In this document: piece by piece, positions 1 through 11,294 of the stretch | Numbering within the stretch: the stretch's first letter is position 1 | How the letters are laid out: every line of letters begins with the position of its first letter | Assembly: GCA_030062745.1 (NCBI GenBank) | Contig: CP099839.1 | Location: 11,366,802 to 11,430,801, forward strand | Source: Capitulum mitella | Taxonomy: Eukaryota > Arthropoda > Thecostraca > Pollicipedomorpha > Pollicipedidae | DNA: 64,000 nucleotides | Direction: 5' to 3' | Position numbers and translations under genes: made by a program | The notes under the pieces: model-generated | What the model was told of the DNA's origin: nothing | Databases searched by the model: none | Seen by the model: only the letters and a program-made list of their open reading frames with translations

Positions 1-110
1 CCTCGGTCTAAGTAAAGCTGCCCGTCCTGGGACTTGAACCCACTGTATGCCACACCGGGCTCTATTGTCCGGCTCCTTTGCACCAGGCCACGGTGACGGC
101 TCATTGTTTC
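1..110 (-). repeat. tRNA-derived SINE, copy 1 (cut by window edge)
   Basis: On the minus strand the order is CCGTGGCCTGGTGC, AGGAGCCGGACAA, then a pol III B-box-like GGTTCAAGTCC and a tail GGACGGGCAGC. The same order of blocks recurs on the plus strand at 3,531-3,636 and on the minus strand at 52,802-52,905. A B-box with a weak A-box-like block upstream points to a tRNA-derived SINE. The 3' tail lies outside the window. Confidence 0.6.
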
Positions 111-119
111 TGGACGGTA

Positions 120-1730
120 TGGAGCGATAGAGATAAAAGTGAAACTAATCACAAGTTTGTCAAATGATGAGAAGCACTGACAGATTACCAACGACCCATA
201 TGCGTTTCTGAAGGTCGCGGGTCAAGCAAGGTCGGCATGACTTCCGAACTATTAGTAATGGGAGCAGATCGGAAGATTGTAGGAATGTCGTATGATTGTC
301 GACATCCTGAATAAGCTCAAACGATGATGAAAAGATTCAAACCATAAAACGATGTCTGAAGTATCGTAACAGCTGTTTCGAGGCATCAGGCAATGTCAGG
401 TCAGCTCAGAAGTCGAAGTGGCATGAAGTTGAATGAAGTCGTATGATTGACGAGGAGAGTTAGGACGGTCGTTTTGATATTGTGTTTTTGATGATGCGCC
501 GCCAACTGGAACACGTCACTAAAAACAGCCAGTTTGGGTCATTCGGGTAATGCCCGGTAATGTGGGGTCGGATATCGTGTTCGTTAGCTCGGCTGGGAGA
601 ACGTTAGTGTTCTGGCCGTTGGAAGACGGGTTCGAAAAGTTTCGACGCTTCCTATTTTGACCACGGATCAGCCGGTCATTGGGCAATAGAGAGTCTTGTT
701 AACTACCACACGGCTGCTTCATATCAGTAACGGCACTTTAAACTGCCTCAAAATCGGCGCGGATTACCCGGAATTGCACGGTCAGGTTTACGGTTCAGGA
801 TCCGTGCAGCAAACTGTACTTCGCATGGGCTCGGATCTCAGTCGTAACAGTTCAGTATCATTAGGATCAAATTTTGTGGAAGGAATTAAAAAAAAGAAGA
901 AAGTTATGTCTGGCATAGCTCGAAGTCGGCTTCAGCTACGGATGTTAAAAGAAAGCCGATGGATGACGCAAATCGTTCAGAGATAGCATATTGATATACT
1001 CCATACTTATCATTTTACGTCAGGTCCAGTCAGGTTTGGTAACGGTTGCGTATAAAACTTCGCAGAATGGTGCCCGAAAGGCCGGTTGGCTCGTTCACAT
1101 CGTGGAAGAGGGCCCACAAACATGTTTTCGCCCTTAAAAACGAGCTGTGCGCACAGATCTAAAGATTTTTCATCCAGGATGAAAAATCTTTTGACACGAT
1201 GAGAAATCTTTGTATACGAGGCCAGCCAAGATCGAGAATACTAAAACTGCATTGAGTGGCGTTCCTGGTGTTTACCTACTCCGCTGTCTCGTATGAGGAA
1301 TTCCTTCCCGGTTCACATTGTATATGTTTATATCAGCGTAGCATCGTAACCACATCTGACTGCACCTTGTTTGCATGCTTTTTTGCAGCTTTGGTCCAAA
1401 CGGCTGCAGAGGTAGCGTTAGGAATCGGACCCCGTGCTAAGCATAACTTATTGCATAAACGTCGACCCGTGCGCCCGATCGAGTAATTCCTAATGAATGC
1501 TGTTTTTGTGGCGAAGGTTTACGTGCCGCCCAGGGTGAAACACGGCCGTATGGTAGTCAGCGTAGCCCTATGTCGGCCAGATGCCAACTGACCCTTGGGC
1601 CCAATGTCGAACTCCCGGGCGACTCGCATTCTTCTTTCCAGGACGGGGAGATGGACGCTGTGCCGCATGAGCAGCCAGTCATCTCTTGTTTCAGATATCT
1701 GCCGACGTTTGTTCCAGCCAGACTTATCGT
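120..1730. other. Intergenic, no gene recognised
   Basis: Short open frames (for example 696-986 plus and 1,256-1,486 plus) have no recognisable product, no supporting splice context and no bias that separates them from chance. A short inverted repeat AAAGATTTTTCATCC / GGATGAAAAATCTTT occurs at about 1,161-1,191. Nothing else is supported. Confidence 0.5.
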
Positions 1731-1734
1731 CAGG

Positions 1735-2795
1735 TCACAGATCGATTCACAAAATTGTGAATCGATTCGATTCCGATTCGCCACCCATGAACGTGATTCC
1801 GATTGATTCTGGTTCACATTGGGAAACAGAGAATCGATTCGATTCTGATTCAAAGACAGTTTTTAATTGCAAGGAATCGATTCGACGTACGAATCACGAT
1901 TCGATTCACGATTCAGTTTGATGCGAAATGACAAAAAACTGTGCTTGTTTTTTCATAAATGCAGTAGCCAAGTCGTAGGTCTTGTGTTATCCTAAGGCCT
2001 ACTATACATTATACATAGCATAATTATAGGATGGACGATGCATATGATAATGCATTGGATGAATGATATGTAGGATAATATTAGGTAACAGTGATAAGGG
2101 ATATCATATAATGTATACAATTTTATACACGGGCGTAGAACAATGCGTCCGAATCTAATATGTATTGAGTATCAGGAGTTCAAGATCCCAGTACGTGAAT
2201 ACATTGGTTTCTAGGGTCAAGGATTAGAATACAAATGTTCACCAGCAATCGCCTAAAATGAGGCGTCTTACGTTTATTCCCAACAAAAAGTTAGAGTCAC
2301 AATTATTGATGCTTAGATTAGAATATCAGCGCAAAATTTAAAGAGAAATGAGCATCAGAGTAGGCTTTAATTAAACGAACTTAAGGTCCAAGCATTCATT
2401 TAGGGTGTAAAATGTACAAATTTGTAACACAAGAGTAAAATGAATTTTTATTTTCCATTCTATGAGAACTGAAATTTTCATTTCCCGTTCTCATATAAAA
2501 TGAAACTCTGTTATTAGTCGTGGACCTGATGACTATTCTTATTAATGTTGGTAATAAATTATCCCATTTATTAGGTAAACAAAGCATCAGTTCAAACCAC
2601 TTAGGATTTGTAAATCGATTCTGGGAATCGATTCCCACCGACTTTGTATATCGATTCGATTTTGTGTCGTGAGCCGAACGGTGATTCTGATTCAGTTTTT
2701 AATTCGCAGCCGCCAACAAAAAGAATTGATTTTGGTTTTCATTCATGGAGAGTCGGTGAATCCGGTTCGAATCTGATTCGATTCTGAATCGCTGA
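1735..2795. repeat. Element rich in GATTC/GAATCGATTC palindromes
   Basis: Both ends of this stretch (about 1,740-1,915 and 2,615-2,795) are packed with GATTC, GAATC and the self-complementary GAATCGATTC. Between them lies ordinary AT-rich DNA without the motif. The ends resemble each other in inverted orientation only loosely, so the boundaries are approximate. A CpG-poor relative made of GATTC words occurs at 31,405-31,560. It may be a decayed non-autonomous DNA element. No coding capacity is seen. Confidence 0.4.
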
Positions 2796-2799
2796 CAGG

Positions 2800-3530
2800 T
2801 GTGGTTCCAACCCGCGTGGAAAGTCTATCGTTACCGTCGTTTCGGACCCGTTCCCATAGGTTTGTTTGCGTGTTGGCGTCTTGCACCTAGCTTGCTTAAC
2901 ATTCACGTAGACGGAACGGCTTCACGAAGGACACATTATTCAGTGGTGTGTAATATGCAGTCAAATACACTGACCGGAGAGGAAGATGTACTCTGTCCAA
3001 ACTCGACCTCCACGACACGCCTAGCACCATGCCTGTGAGGATCATCACTAAGCCGTCATGGTGTGATATTACGGCGTGGGCTGTCGTGCGTCGGCTGTCG
3101 TTGACTTCAGTTACAGCATGAAATTTCGGAAGGTATTCGGAAGGTGGACACGCTGCCGAAAGACTGCATCGTTAACATGTTGCCTATTATTTCTGTTGGC
3201 ATGGCACATTAATTTGGATTAGATTACTGTCAGCAGTAAAATTTCTCGGAAGCAGTGTATTCATTTACACCAGTTTAGTGTGTTGTCCGAGACGTCTCCA
3301 CGCGAGCCGGAGCAGTTCTGGGCAAAATGCGTGGCATCCTATCCTCCTGCACAGTTCTGAACCAGCTCCTGTCTCTCGACAACAAAGTACATATCATTGC
3401 CATCTGCGCCTAACACCGCTGCGTTACAGACCAAGCAGCGTCGTCGTTTGCGATGCGGCCTGATCATTTTCGAGCGAACCGTAGATGTATGCGTATAAGA
3501 GCGATGCAATAACTGTGTCGTAGGTTTGCC
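2800..3530. other. Intergenic, no gene recognised
   Basis: Only short random open frames are present. No repeats, tRNA or splice-supported exons were recognised. Confidence 0.4.
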
Positions 3531-3636
3531 GCCGCCGTGGCCTGATGAATGAGGAGCCGGACAACAGAGTTCAGTGTGTGGGTGGCACTGGGCTCGAGTC
3601 CCGGAGCAGGCACCTGTATTTAGCCCGAGACCAAAA
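3531..3636 (+). repeat. tRNA-derived SINE, copy 2
   Basis: CCGTGGCCTGATGAATGAGG, GAGCCGGACAACAGAG, then the B-box-like GGGCTCGAGTCCCGG and tail GAGCAGGCACCTGTATTTAG. It matches the copy at 1-110 block by block in the opposite orientation and shares the tail GAGCA..CTGTATTT with the copy at 52,802-52,905. Confidence 0.6.
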
Positions 3637-3854
3637 GGATCAGCCAGGCACGGGGCGACCGTGCCATGGAGTTGCAGAACACGATTAAGATCCTCCAACG
3701 CCCTCTGGTTTGGCGAAAATACTTCATATTTGGGAACACTTGGGTGGCGGGGACAAGGCCCAACAACAAGCTCAGCTTAGCATGGACTCTGGTCCGAGCG
3801 CCAGCCACGTTATAGCGTTCGGACTAAATTATAAAAATGTTAAAATGGACTTAA

Positions 3855-5017
3855 CTTTTTCCCGTTTAAAGGGAGGGGGGCTTCAGAAGCCTCGCCCTGT
3901 TCTTTTCATTGTCATTTTCAGGGTTTGTAAAGCGGCCTCACGGAACGCGGTCGTTTTTCCTTTCCATTCTTCCTTCGTATTGCGGCAAAACTTCATAATT
4001 GTATTTTCTCCAGGGGCTGAGGCAGGCCACGTTTTTGGGAGGCACCTCGGATTATGTTTGGCAATGTTAAATGTGATAGAAAAATGCCTATCAAAAAAAG
4101 TTTTTAAGATATCATTCAAAACTTGATATGGCCGTATATACAAATAGCTGAACAAACACGAATTTTTGTTGACCTTAGGTCACTTCATAAGTTAATGTCA
4201 AGGTTGGGTTTTATATGAGTATTCTTTGATGCTATTTTAAATGTAAAAATGCTCAGTATCTAGCATAGAATAGCGTCCTCTACTTCTGCGATAATTTCCA
4301 GGTCAATATAGGGTCGGGTTATGGAGCTATGGCCCAAAATGTCTGCGCTAGCCCCATATCATGACGGTCATCAACAGGAGCATTAGAAATACAGTCGATT
4401 CAAATGCTTGGAAACGTTTTCAAACGTTACGAAATGAACCGAAGGCCATTCCATGTGACTGAGGTCATTTGAGGTCGTTCCAGGTCAAAGGTCGTAATCT
4501 GGCCTGAATATATGACCATAACAGTTCCCGTTGCCATGCCGTAGCGCTGCCTGTGCCAGCATTATACGAACAGTGTGATCCGCTTTGTGCTTCTGAAATA
4601 TAGAATGACTAACAAAAGCTCTGGAAAAATTAACCTTTATATCTATTCAGTTTTCAAAAAGATATTCCCCCCATTTTCCAACCCATGTGAACGCATATGG
4701 TTTTTCCCAAAACTCTAAACTTATGTCTAATGGGAAAGTCCCGTCGATTAACTCTTGAGTCACGCAAATTTTGTCGAAGCCGGTCAGTAAACATGTGAGT
4801 TACAACAAGCCCCCCTTTCTGGCTTTTCTTGCCCCCTGTATCCACCACGTACAAGTTTTTCAAAACTTCCGTTAAGACTGTGGCTAGCATCATGGCGAAT
4901 CGATTGCCGTTTGTTGCGATGAAATCGGACAAGTAGTTCTCGAGATCTCGGGGCGGGGGGGCAGAAGAAGCCCCCCGTACGGGAATGCACACTAGCGCTA
5001 TGGGTACAGAAATGGAG
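3855..5017. mobile_element. TTAA-flanked non-autonomous DNA element, copy 1
   Basis: TTAA lies at 3,851-3,854 and 5,018-5,021. The ends carry G-runs next to CCCG/CGGG motifs in inverted orientation (AGGGAGGGGGGCTTC on the left, GAAGCCCCCCGTACGGG on the right). The interior aligns by eye with 20,761-21,968: GGCCACGTTTTTGGGAGGCA, the AGGTCA-rich middle, ACCATAACAGTTCCCG, and ATCGATTGCCGTTTGTTGCG near the right end. No transposase frame is visible. TTAA targets are used by piggyBac- and Kolobok-type transposases; which one applies is not determined. Confidence 0.6.
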
Positions 5018-5141
5018 TTAATGGGTAATCTTGTAAGATGATATTTGATCATTTTCTAAATTTGAAAAGCAGACATAATTGCATCATATTTGCCTCTCCT
5101 AAGGAAACGTTTTTACCCTCTAGCCCCGCCTCAGGATTTAA

Positions 5142-5660
5142 ACCTATTTCCTGCAGGGGGTTGAATCCGCCCCCCTCGTGTTTTTTTTTGTTTGCCAGTT
5201 CCAGGGTTTTCGACGCAACTTTACGAAACTTGGTGACTTCTCCTAGCTATTCTTTTTACGTACTCTGACAAAATTTCGAGACTCCATTTTGTTCAGGGGC
5301 GGAGCCAGGCAACGTTTTTGGGGGGCACTGCACGCCATTTTTGGCCCTTTTAAGGGTAAAAGGAAAATGACTGCCAGAAGCCGCGTTTTTTAAGATAGAA
5401 CTTGAACCTGTATATGGATGTATAGGAAAATAGTTGGGCAACATACAAACACAGTTTTGCTGATTTGATTTTGTGCCCCGTATCCACCCCTTTCAGAATT
5501 CCGAAAAGTTCTTTTTTATAAAAATATAATTTACGTCATGGCCAATCGATTGCCGTTTGTTGCGATAAAATCAAAAGTGTAGTTCTCGAGACCTCAGAGG
5601 GGCGAATCCGTTCCCCCCTGCCGGGAATTGGCCATGTCGTCTAGGCCTCCGGGAATAGTG
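5142..5660. mobile_element. TTAA-flanked non-autonomous DNA element, copy 2 (internally deleted)
   Basis: The left end TTAA then ACCTATTTCCTGCAGGGGG and the right end CTGCCGGGAATTGG...CCGGGAATAGTG then TTCA are decayed versions of the ends of the 20,761 copy. The interior keeps only the two outer parts of that copy (CAGGGGCGGAGCCAGGCAAC; ATCGATTGCCGTTTGTTGCG), so about 700 bp of the middle is missing. It lies only 124 bp from copy 1. Confidence 0.6.
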
Positions 5661-5664
5661 TTCA

Positions 5665-6900
5665 GCGTCGACCTGGACAATGAAAGTTTTACGCGAGATG
5701 CTTAAGCGTCTCTGCTTCCAGAGGTTCTTCTCTTGGGTCATTCGAGCGTATGAGGATTGCGGTAGACGTTACGGTCGTCGGGAATAGTCACTGGAAGAAG
5801 ACACTCTTCTCAGCTTTCCCCTGGTCGCATCTTCTTTTGGGGGCTGCTGAAGTGACGTTGAAACAATCTGCGAAGACCGCACGTTTTTTTTTAAACTTAG
5901 TACTGACTACTGGGATGTTAGGCCATGCATTTCTGCGTTAGTCGTCAGACGGGTCGTTGCCTCCGGTGTTCCAGTCGCTGCGCTCAACGAGAGGCGGGGA
6001 CGCAGGATGGAATGTATTATTAGCTTCTGAGACTAGCTCTTCAGTTTCCCAGGATACTTCATACTTTCGATGTCATGTGCAATGGAGACAAAGTGTGAAG
6101 TAAGTGATTGTCGTTTTGCAGTCTGGGAATGAGTTTGTCATCAAACTGTTCATCCATATTACAGTTCAAAACGGATGAGAGAACACACCGATGCAAGCGT
6201 GAAGTTCAATTATTCACGGGTACCGTGATTTCCGACGTGCGGCCGCCAGTCCGACAGCGAGCCAGCGCCCAGCACCGCCTCGGCAAATGCGGCCACTGCC
6301 GTCGTTTATAGGTGGCAGCACGGACTGCGATATACACGAATGATCGGGAAAATTTGGCGAGAAAAGTTCTGAACCGCAAATGTATGGGTTAGAACTTCTT
6401 CGACTGTTTCCACGACGTCGATTGCTCGAACTCCTCAACGCACAGATACCAAACGTCTGTACTGGCTTGAGTGTCATCGTCACTTGCGGTTGCGTGAGTT
6501 GAAGGGCTATGGTACGAGCTTCTGAAGACTATAACAACGAACTCTGGACCTCTTTCAAGTTCCCGACCTCTGCGACGGCATCTGTGGCGACAGAGAACGC
6601 CGTACTGTTGAACGTACAAGCATCCAGCTACACGCAAACAAAACCTTTTGTGAGGATCAAGCGTTGAGAGGGATTTAGATCTTACTCGGGTCGACGTTTG
6701 ACTCTGACCCTCAATGAAAATGTCTGGTGCCAATTTTCCCCCTTATCACAGCTTCCTAGCCGTATGAAAGCCGACGTGCCGGACATCAATTACGAAAGGC
6801 CTCTTGCCCGGCAAAGGTTGTCAGTATATTTGACCTTGACGTCGTATTAAAATCTACGGTACCGTTGTTCACCCGGATCACGACTTTCACTTGTCATCTC
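5665..6900. other. Intergenic, no gene recognised
   Basis: Short open frames only (for example 6,389-6,733 minus, 114 residues, with no recognisable domain). No splice-supported gene or repeat was identified. Confidence 0.4.
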
Positions 6901-6904
6901 AACA

Positions 6905-9610
6905 GCGACGGCGGAAAAGGGGGGGGGGCAGGAGGGGCGGCCGCCCCCCAGAAATTTGGTAACTGCACCAAGCAAAATCGTAAAAAATCAACCTTACGCT
7001 ATCAAAAAAAAAAGAAGAAAAAATCGATGTACGAACCGAAAGAAAACGTACGCCGAATATACAAGAAGGCTTTGTGCTATGAAGAGAGGCTAGTGGTCTG
7101 AATGAGCGTTTAGGGGCCCCTGCTAGCTTGTAGGGGAATTCACTGCTTGTTTGAGGAGGGCCCCCTGTAAGCAGGGCCCCATAAAAGACCCCTGCCAGCC
7201 TCTGAAGGAACCTCCTTTCGGTCTGGGAAAAGGGTCCTGCTCCTGCCTCCAGAGGTCGCCAGGGGCCCTTTACAGACAGACAGAGTGCCCTTTACAGACA
7301 GCCAGTGACACCCCTGGCCAACAGGTGCCCCTAAACGATCATTCAGGAGCCCCTGCTATCCTGTAAAGATGTTCCTGCCGACCTGTAACAGGCATCCGTC
7401 AGGTCGCCAGGAACGTCGTTACAGGCGAGCATGGCCCCCTACACACTTCAGCGGGGCCCCTTTACAAACTGACAGTAATTTTAACCACATGGGACCCCAC
7501 TGATTCCGAGGGCCAGGCGCGGATCCAAAGGGGGAGCAACTGGGGTGACCACCGCCTCCCCCCTGAGGACTAAGAAGGGGTCCCTGTCAGATTTAAAAGG
7601 GGCCCGTATGAGCTTCACGGGGTTTCTGTAAGAACCTGACGGGCTCTTGATGCAGTCAGAGAGTCCCCCTGGAGGGCTAGATGACCTCTGAGACGCATAG
7701 ACGGCCCCTGAAGCTCCCAAGAGGCCCCTGAGACCACAACAGGACCCCAACACGGCAGGGTGCCCCTGAGACCGCTAAATGGCTCATAGGGCCCCTGAGA
7801 CGGCGAAGATGAGGACTGAGTCCCCAGGGGGCCCCTGTGAGTGAAAAGCTGAAGGTTCTTGATGTAGTCAGAGGGCCTCCGGGAGGGTTAATGAGACCCT
7901 GACATGGTAGGATGGCCCCTAAGATAGAAAGAAGGGTCCTTGGAGCTCTTCGAGGGCCCCTGGGACCGCAAGGGGCCCCAACACAGCAAGGGGCCATGAG
8001 ACCGCTAACATTGCCAGAGAGGCACCTGAGACGGAGAGAACTTTAGATGGTGCCTGGCACGGCATAAGGAGACCCTGGCCAGCCAGAGGGGCCCCCTGAA
8101 CGGGAATTCGTCAGTAACCTACTCAGTCTAGAGAGGAGCCACAAATGGGCTACATTGGCCTTTTTGAAACCTTGGGGGTTCTTGATGCTGTCAGGGGCCC
8201 CTGGGAAGATCAGGTGGTTCCTGGGACGGCAAGATGAGCCTGTACACCGCAGATGACCCCTGAGACCGCCAAAAAGGTCGCAGGACTCTTGCGAGACAAT
8301 GACGAGTGCCTCTGAGACGGTATTTGGGCTTGACGGGGGCGCTGGGCGACAAGAGGGTCCCCAAATGTAATAAGCGGGCTCCTGGCACGGGCAAGATCCC
8401 CCGGGGACTGCCAGCGAGGCCCATGAAGTGCCAACAAAACGGCTAGAGTTGTTGCGGCTAGAGGGGCCCTAAAAGACTGCCAGATACACCTCATGTAACA
8501 GAGGAAGACCCTTGATATAGCCAAGGGAACCACTGGGGAGGTTCAGAGGGTCTATGGCTCTGCACAGGGGCCCTGAAATTGCCAAAAGGTCTTTTGCAAC
8601 TGCCAGAGGACCCCTGAGATGGCAAAAATGTTTCCCAGAGACGATAACGAGGCTGCCAGCGAGGGGATTAGAGGGGTAGCCAGGACCGCAGGGGTTCCAC
8701 TGAGACTGCTAGAGAGGGACCTTTGAGACTGCTAACTAGAAGTCTCTAGCAATAGAGGCCCCTGAGACGACCAGAGGGGCCCCTGAAACTACTGGACCTT
8801 GAGACGTCCAGACTGCTCGTGAAACGGCCAAAGGACTTGGACGATTGCAAGAAGCGCCCCTTGCAATCGTCTAAGCAGAGAGGGACTTACACAGGGCCTT
8901 TTTTAGTGCCTGAGGGACTCCTTAGACGGCGAAAACGTCCCAGGGACGACAGGAAGGAATCCGAGATGGTTTAAGCGTCCCTGAAACTGCCAGATGGGTC
9001 CCTGAGACTGTCCGAGGTGCTCCTGAAACTGCCAAAGGAGCGCCTGAGACGTCCCGCGGGACACGTGAAACTGTAAAAGGAACCTGAGACCACTAGAGGA
9101 TCCTGGCACGGCAGACGGCCCGAGACCACCAAAAGTGCCCCTAAAACTGCAAGAGGGAACCTAAATTTAGCTGACCTAAGCTAAACTAAATTAAACTAAA
9201 CTAAACTAAAAAAAATTCCAGAAGCTACGGGATTGGGGGGGGGGGGACAGATGGGCTCCTGGACCAGATACAGACACGACATTTCAAATCAAGAGAGGGA
9301 CGGAACCGCCTAAAATCTCGCCGTTTTTGTCATATTTCGGGCACTTTGTTCGGAAACAAAACGCAGAATTGTATGAAACAAGATGACGCGTTTAAATTTT
9401 TTCGGTCATTTTATATCGTAAAAGCAGAATTATATCATTTTCCACATCTGAAGGGCAACAATGGGGGCCCCGCGCTGACCATTTGCCCCCACCCCCTTCC
9501 CCGCCTTAGCGAAATCATGGATCTGCCATTGGCGAGGGCTACCATTAGTTTCGAGCGTCCCCTTGATCCGATTTTCCTTTCCCTTGGGCGGAATCCTGGC
9601 TACGCCCCTG
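6905..9610. mobile_element. Repeat family B copy 1, interrupted by a family A element
   Basis: The left arm (about 6,905-7,513) and right arm (9,532-9,610) match the arms around 11,813-13,748, for example GTATACAAGAAG-type sequence, TGAGCGTTTAGGGGCCCCTG, CAGTAATTTTAACCACA and GGCGGAATCCTGGCTAC. The left arm contains CCCTGCCAGCCT-type short repeats. The right end GAATCCTGGCTACGCCCCTGG resembles hAT-type terminal repeats. The left boundary is poorly defined because of a G-run. Confidence 0.6.
7514..9531 (+). mobile_element. hAT-like non-autonomous element, family A copy 1
   Basis: It starts CAGGCGCGGATCCAAAGGGG and ends AAATCATGGATCTGCCATTG. The flanks CCGAGGGC (7,506-7,513) and GCGAGGGC (9,532-9,539) agree at 7 of 8 positions, as expected of an aged 8-bp target duplication. 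The first 1.7 kb is a degenerate tandem array of about 20-40-bp units built on GGCCCCTGAGACNGCCAGA. The last 350 bp is non-repetitive (from CAGAAGCTACGGGATTGGG). Open frames inside are by-products of the array. No transposase is present, so movement would need one supplied in trans. Confidence 0.75.
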
Positions 9611-9614
9611 GTCC

Positions 9615-11290
9615 ATTATATCAGAGATTTGGTGCTGGCATTGTTACATTATGTGTGTTTGGGGGACAGGCAAAGCTGCTTTGGCAAGTGCTTGAGATAA
9701 TGATTTCGTTCTCGTGTGATAGTCTGTAAGAGCTTTGTTACTAATCGTCGAGTCTTAATTGAATGTTGTGGGAGGAAACTGCCTTTCAACCGTTTAAAAA
9801 TGTATTTATAATGATGCTGAATTCGTGATTTAAACGCAAACATAATAACAAGCGGAAGTTTGCATCATTCGCCATTATGTAGATGGATGCCCAATGGCAA
9901 AGACCTGAAAAATGGTAATTGGTGCAGACCTGAATAGAAAAATCCACGCATTTTGGAGAACACAAGTGTGCACTAGCGCCAAAACCTGGGAAAAAGGTTT
10001 GCTTATTTAAACAAAAGCTGGGCGATAGTAAAAAGAACGAAATTCAGCTATTTTTTCGGGATGGGGGAAGAAGGTAACCCAAATGAGGTCGGTTGTTGAT
10101 CCGACAGAGTTTGCCCCCCCCAGCCGAAAATGCAATCCACTGTCCCTGCATCTCAACCCGTTCGAATAAAGCCCAGGATACCGAAAATGAACCACGCTAG
10201 GAACTACGTTTGTACAACTTTGCCGTCAGTGTCCAGGATACGCGGCACCGTTTTCTGTCCTGGTCACGATTTGACAATCCACCGTGACCTGCTCATACAA
10301 GGCCTGATTGCCGAAAGTGAACTACGCAAGGTTTCCACTATGCAGAGATCAGCATTCAAAGATGACCTTGGCGAAAATCTGCTGTTCCCGTTTTTGCCCT
10401 GATGGCAATTTCTGCCAGTCGCTGAGATCCTTCCACAGGGAACAAGTCAGCGTGCCGAAGACAGAGCGCCAGGATTTTCCCCGGGTAAATATGGCTGTTT
10501 AGCATTGAGGTCAGACTAACCTGACTGTGGAAGATAACAACCCAGGCACTAGACCCGTAAGGCGTGTCTTGTCACACCTCACTCGCATTTGAACTGCTTT
10601 TCAGGCCGTCTCGCCCGACGCAACCGTCGCTTTTATTTATCCTTAAAGGAACATCGCGGGCCAAATCACTGACGTTTCGACGATGGCCAACACAGAGGTT
10701 AAGGGAGGGGTGTCGTCTCCGGTGTGTTGTTGATCCGGACCATGCGGCGGCAGCGGCGGTCAAATAAGAGCGTTGTTGTGTTGCGTATATGTCCGGAAGC
10801 ATCAAGCCGACCTTGATGCCGTTTTCTTTCAAACATCCTGTTCGCTGTGGCCGAAATCGGTGCACGGTGCACGGAACAAATCGGTCGGCAACGTTCGTTG
10901 AAAACAGTCAAGTGCTGTTTCCTGGGGGTAAAATCCGGGATTTATATTCATTCTGTGCGTTTAAGACAATGCTACAATTCTTTTGCCAATGCCTGTATTT
11001 TGCACGCACGAAACCTGTGCTTGTTACTCAAAACGAATTTGTGGCGTAGTATTTGTTTAATGCAAATCGGTATGCCCGCCGTGTAATTTATTACTGGTTT
11101 TCGCCCACAGCCTCGCTGTTTACCATCGGATTAAAAAAAATCGCTGATACGTGTATCTTGGCGAGACTGACGAGACTGGTCTTTTGCTTCGACAAAATCG
11201 CTCCGCTAGTATTCTCACAGTGCAAGTCGGTACCTGAATCACAACAGGCCGCCGGAGTACCAGGGCCTATTTTAACATGCTCACTGGGGG
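9615..11290. other. Intergenic, no gene recognised
   Basis: Several overlapping short frames on both strands (for example 10,572-10,865 minus, 10,789-11,049 plus, 11,053-11,412 plus) have no recognisable product. No repeat structure is evident. Confidence 0.4.
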
Positions 11291-11294
11291 GAAC

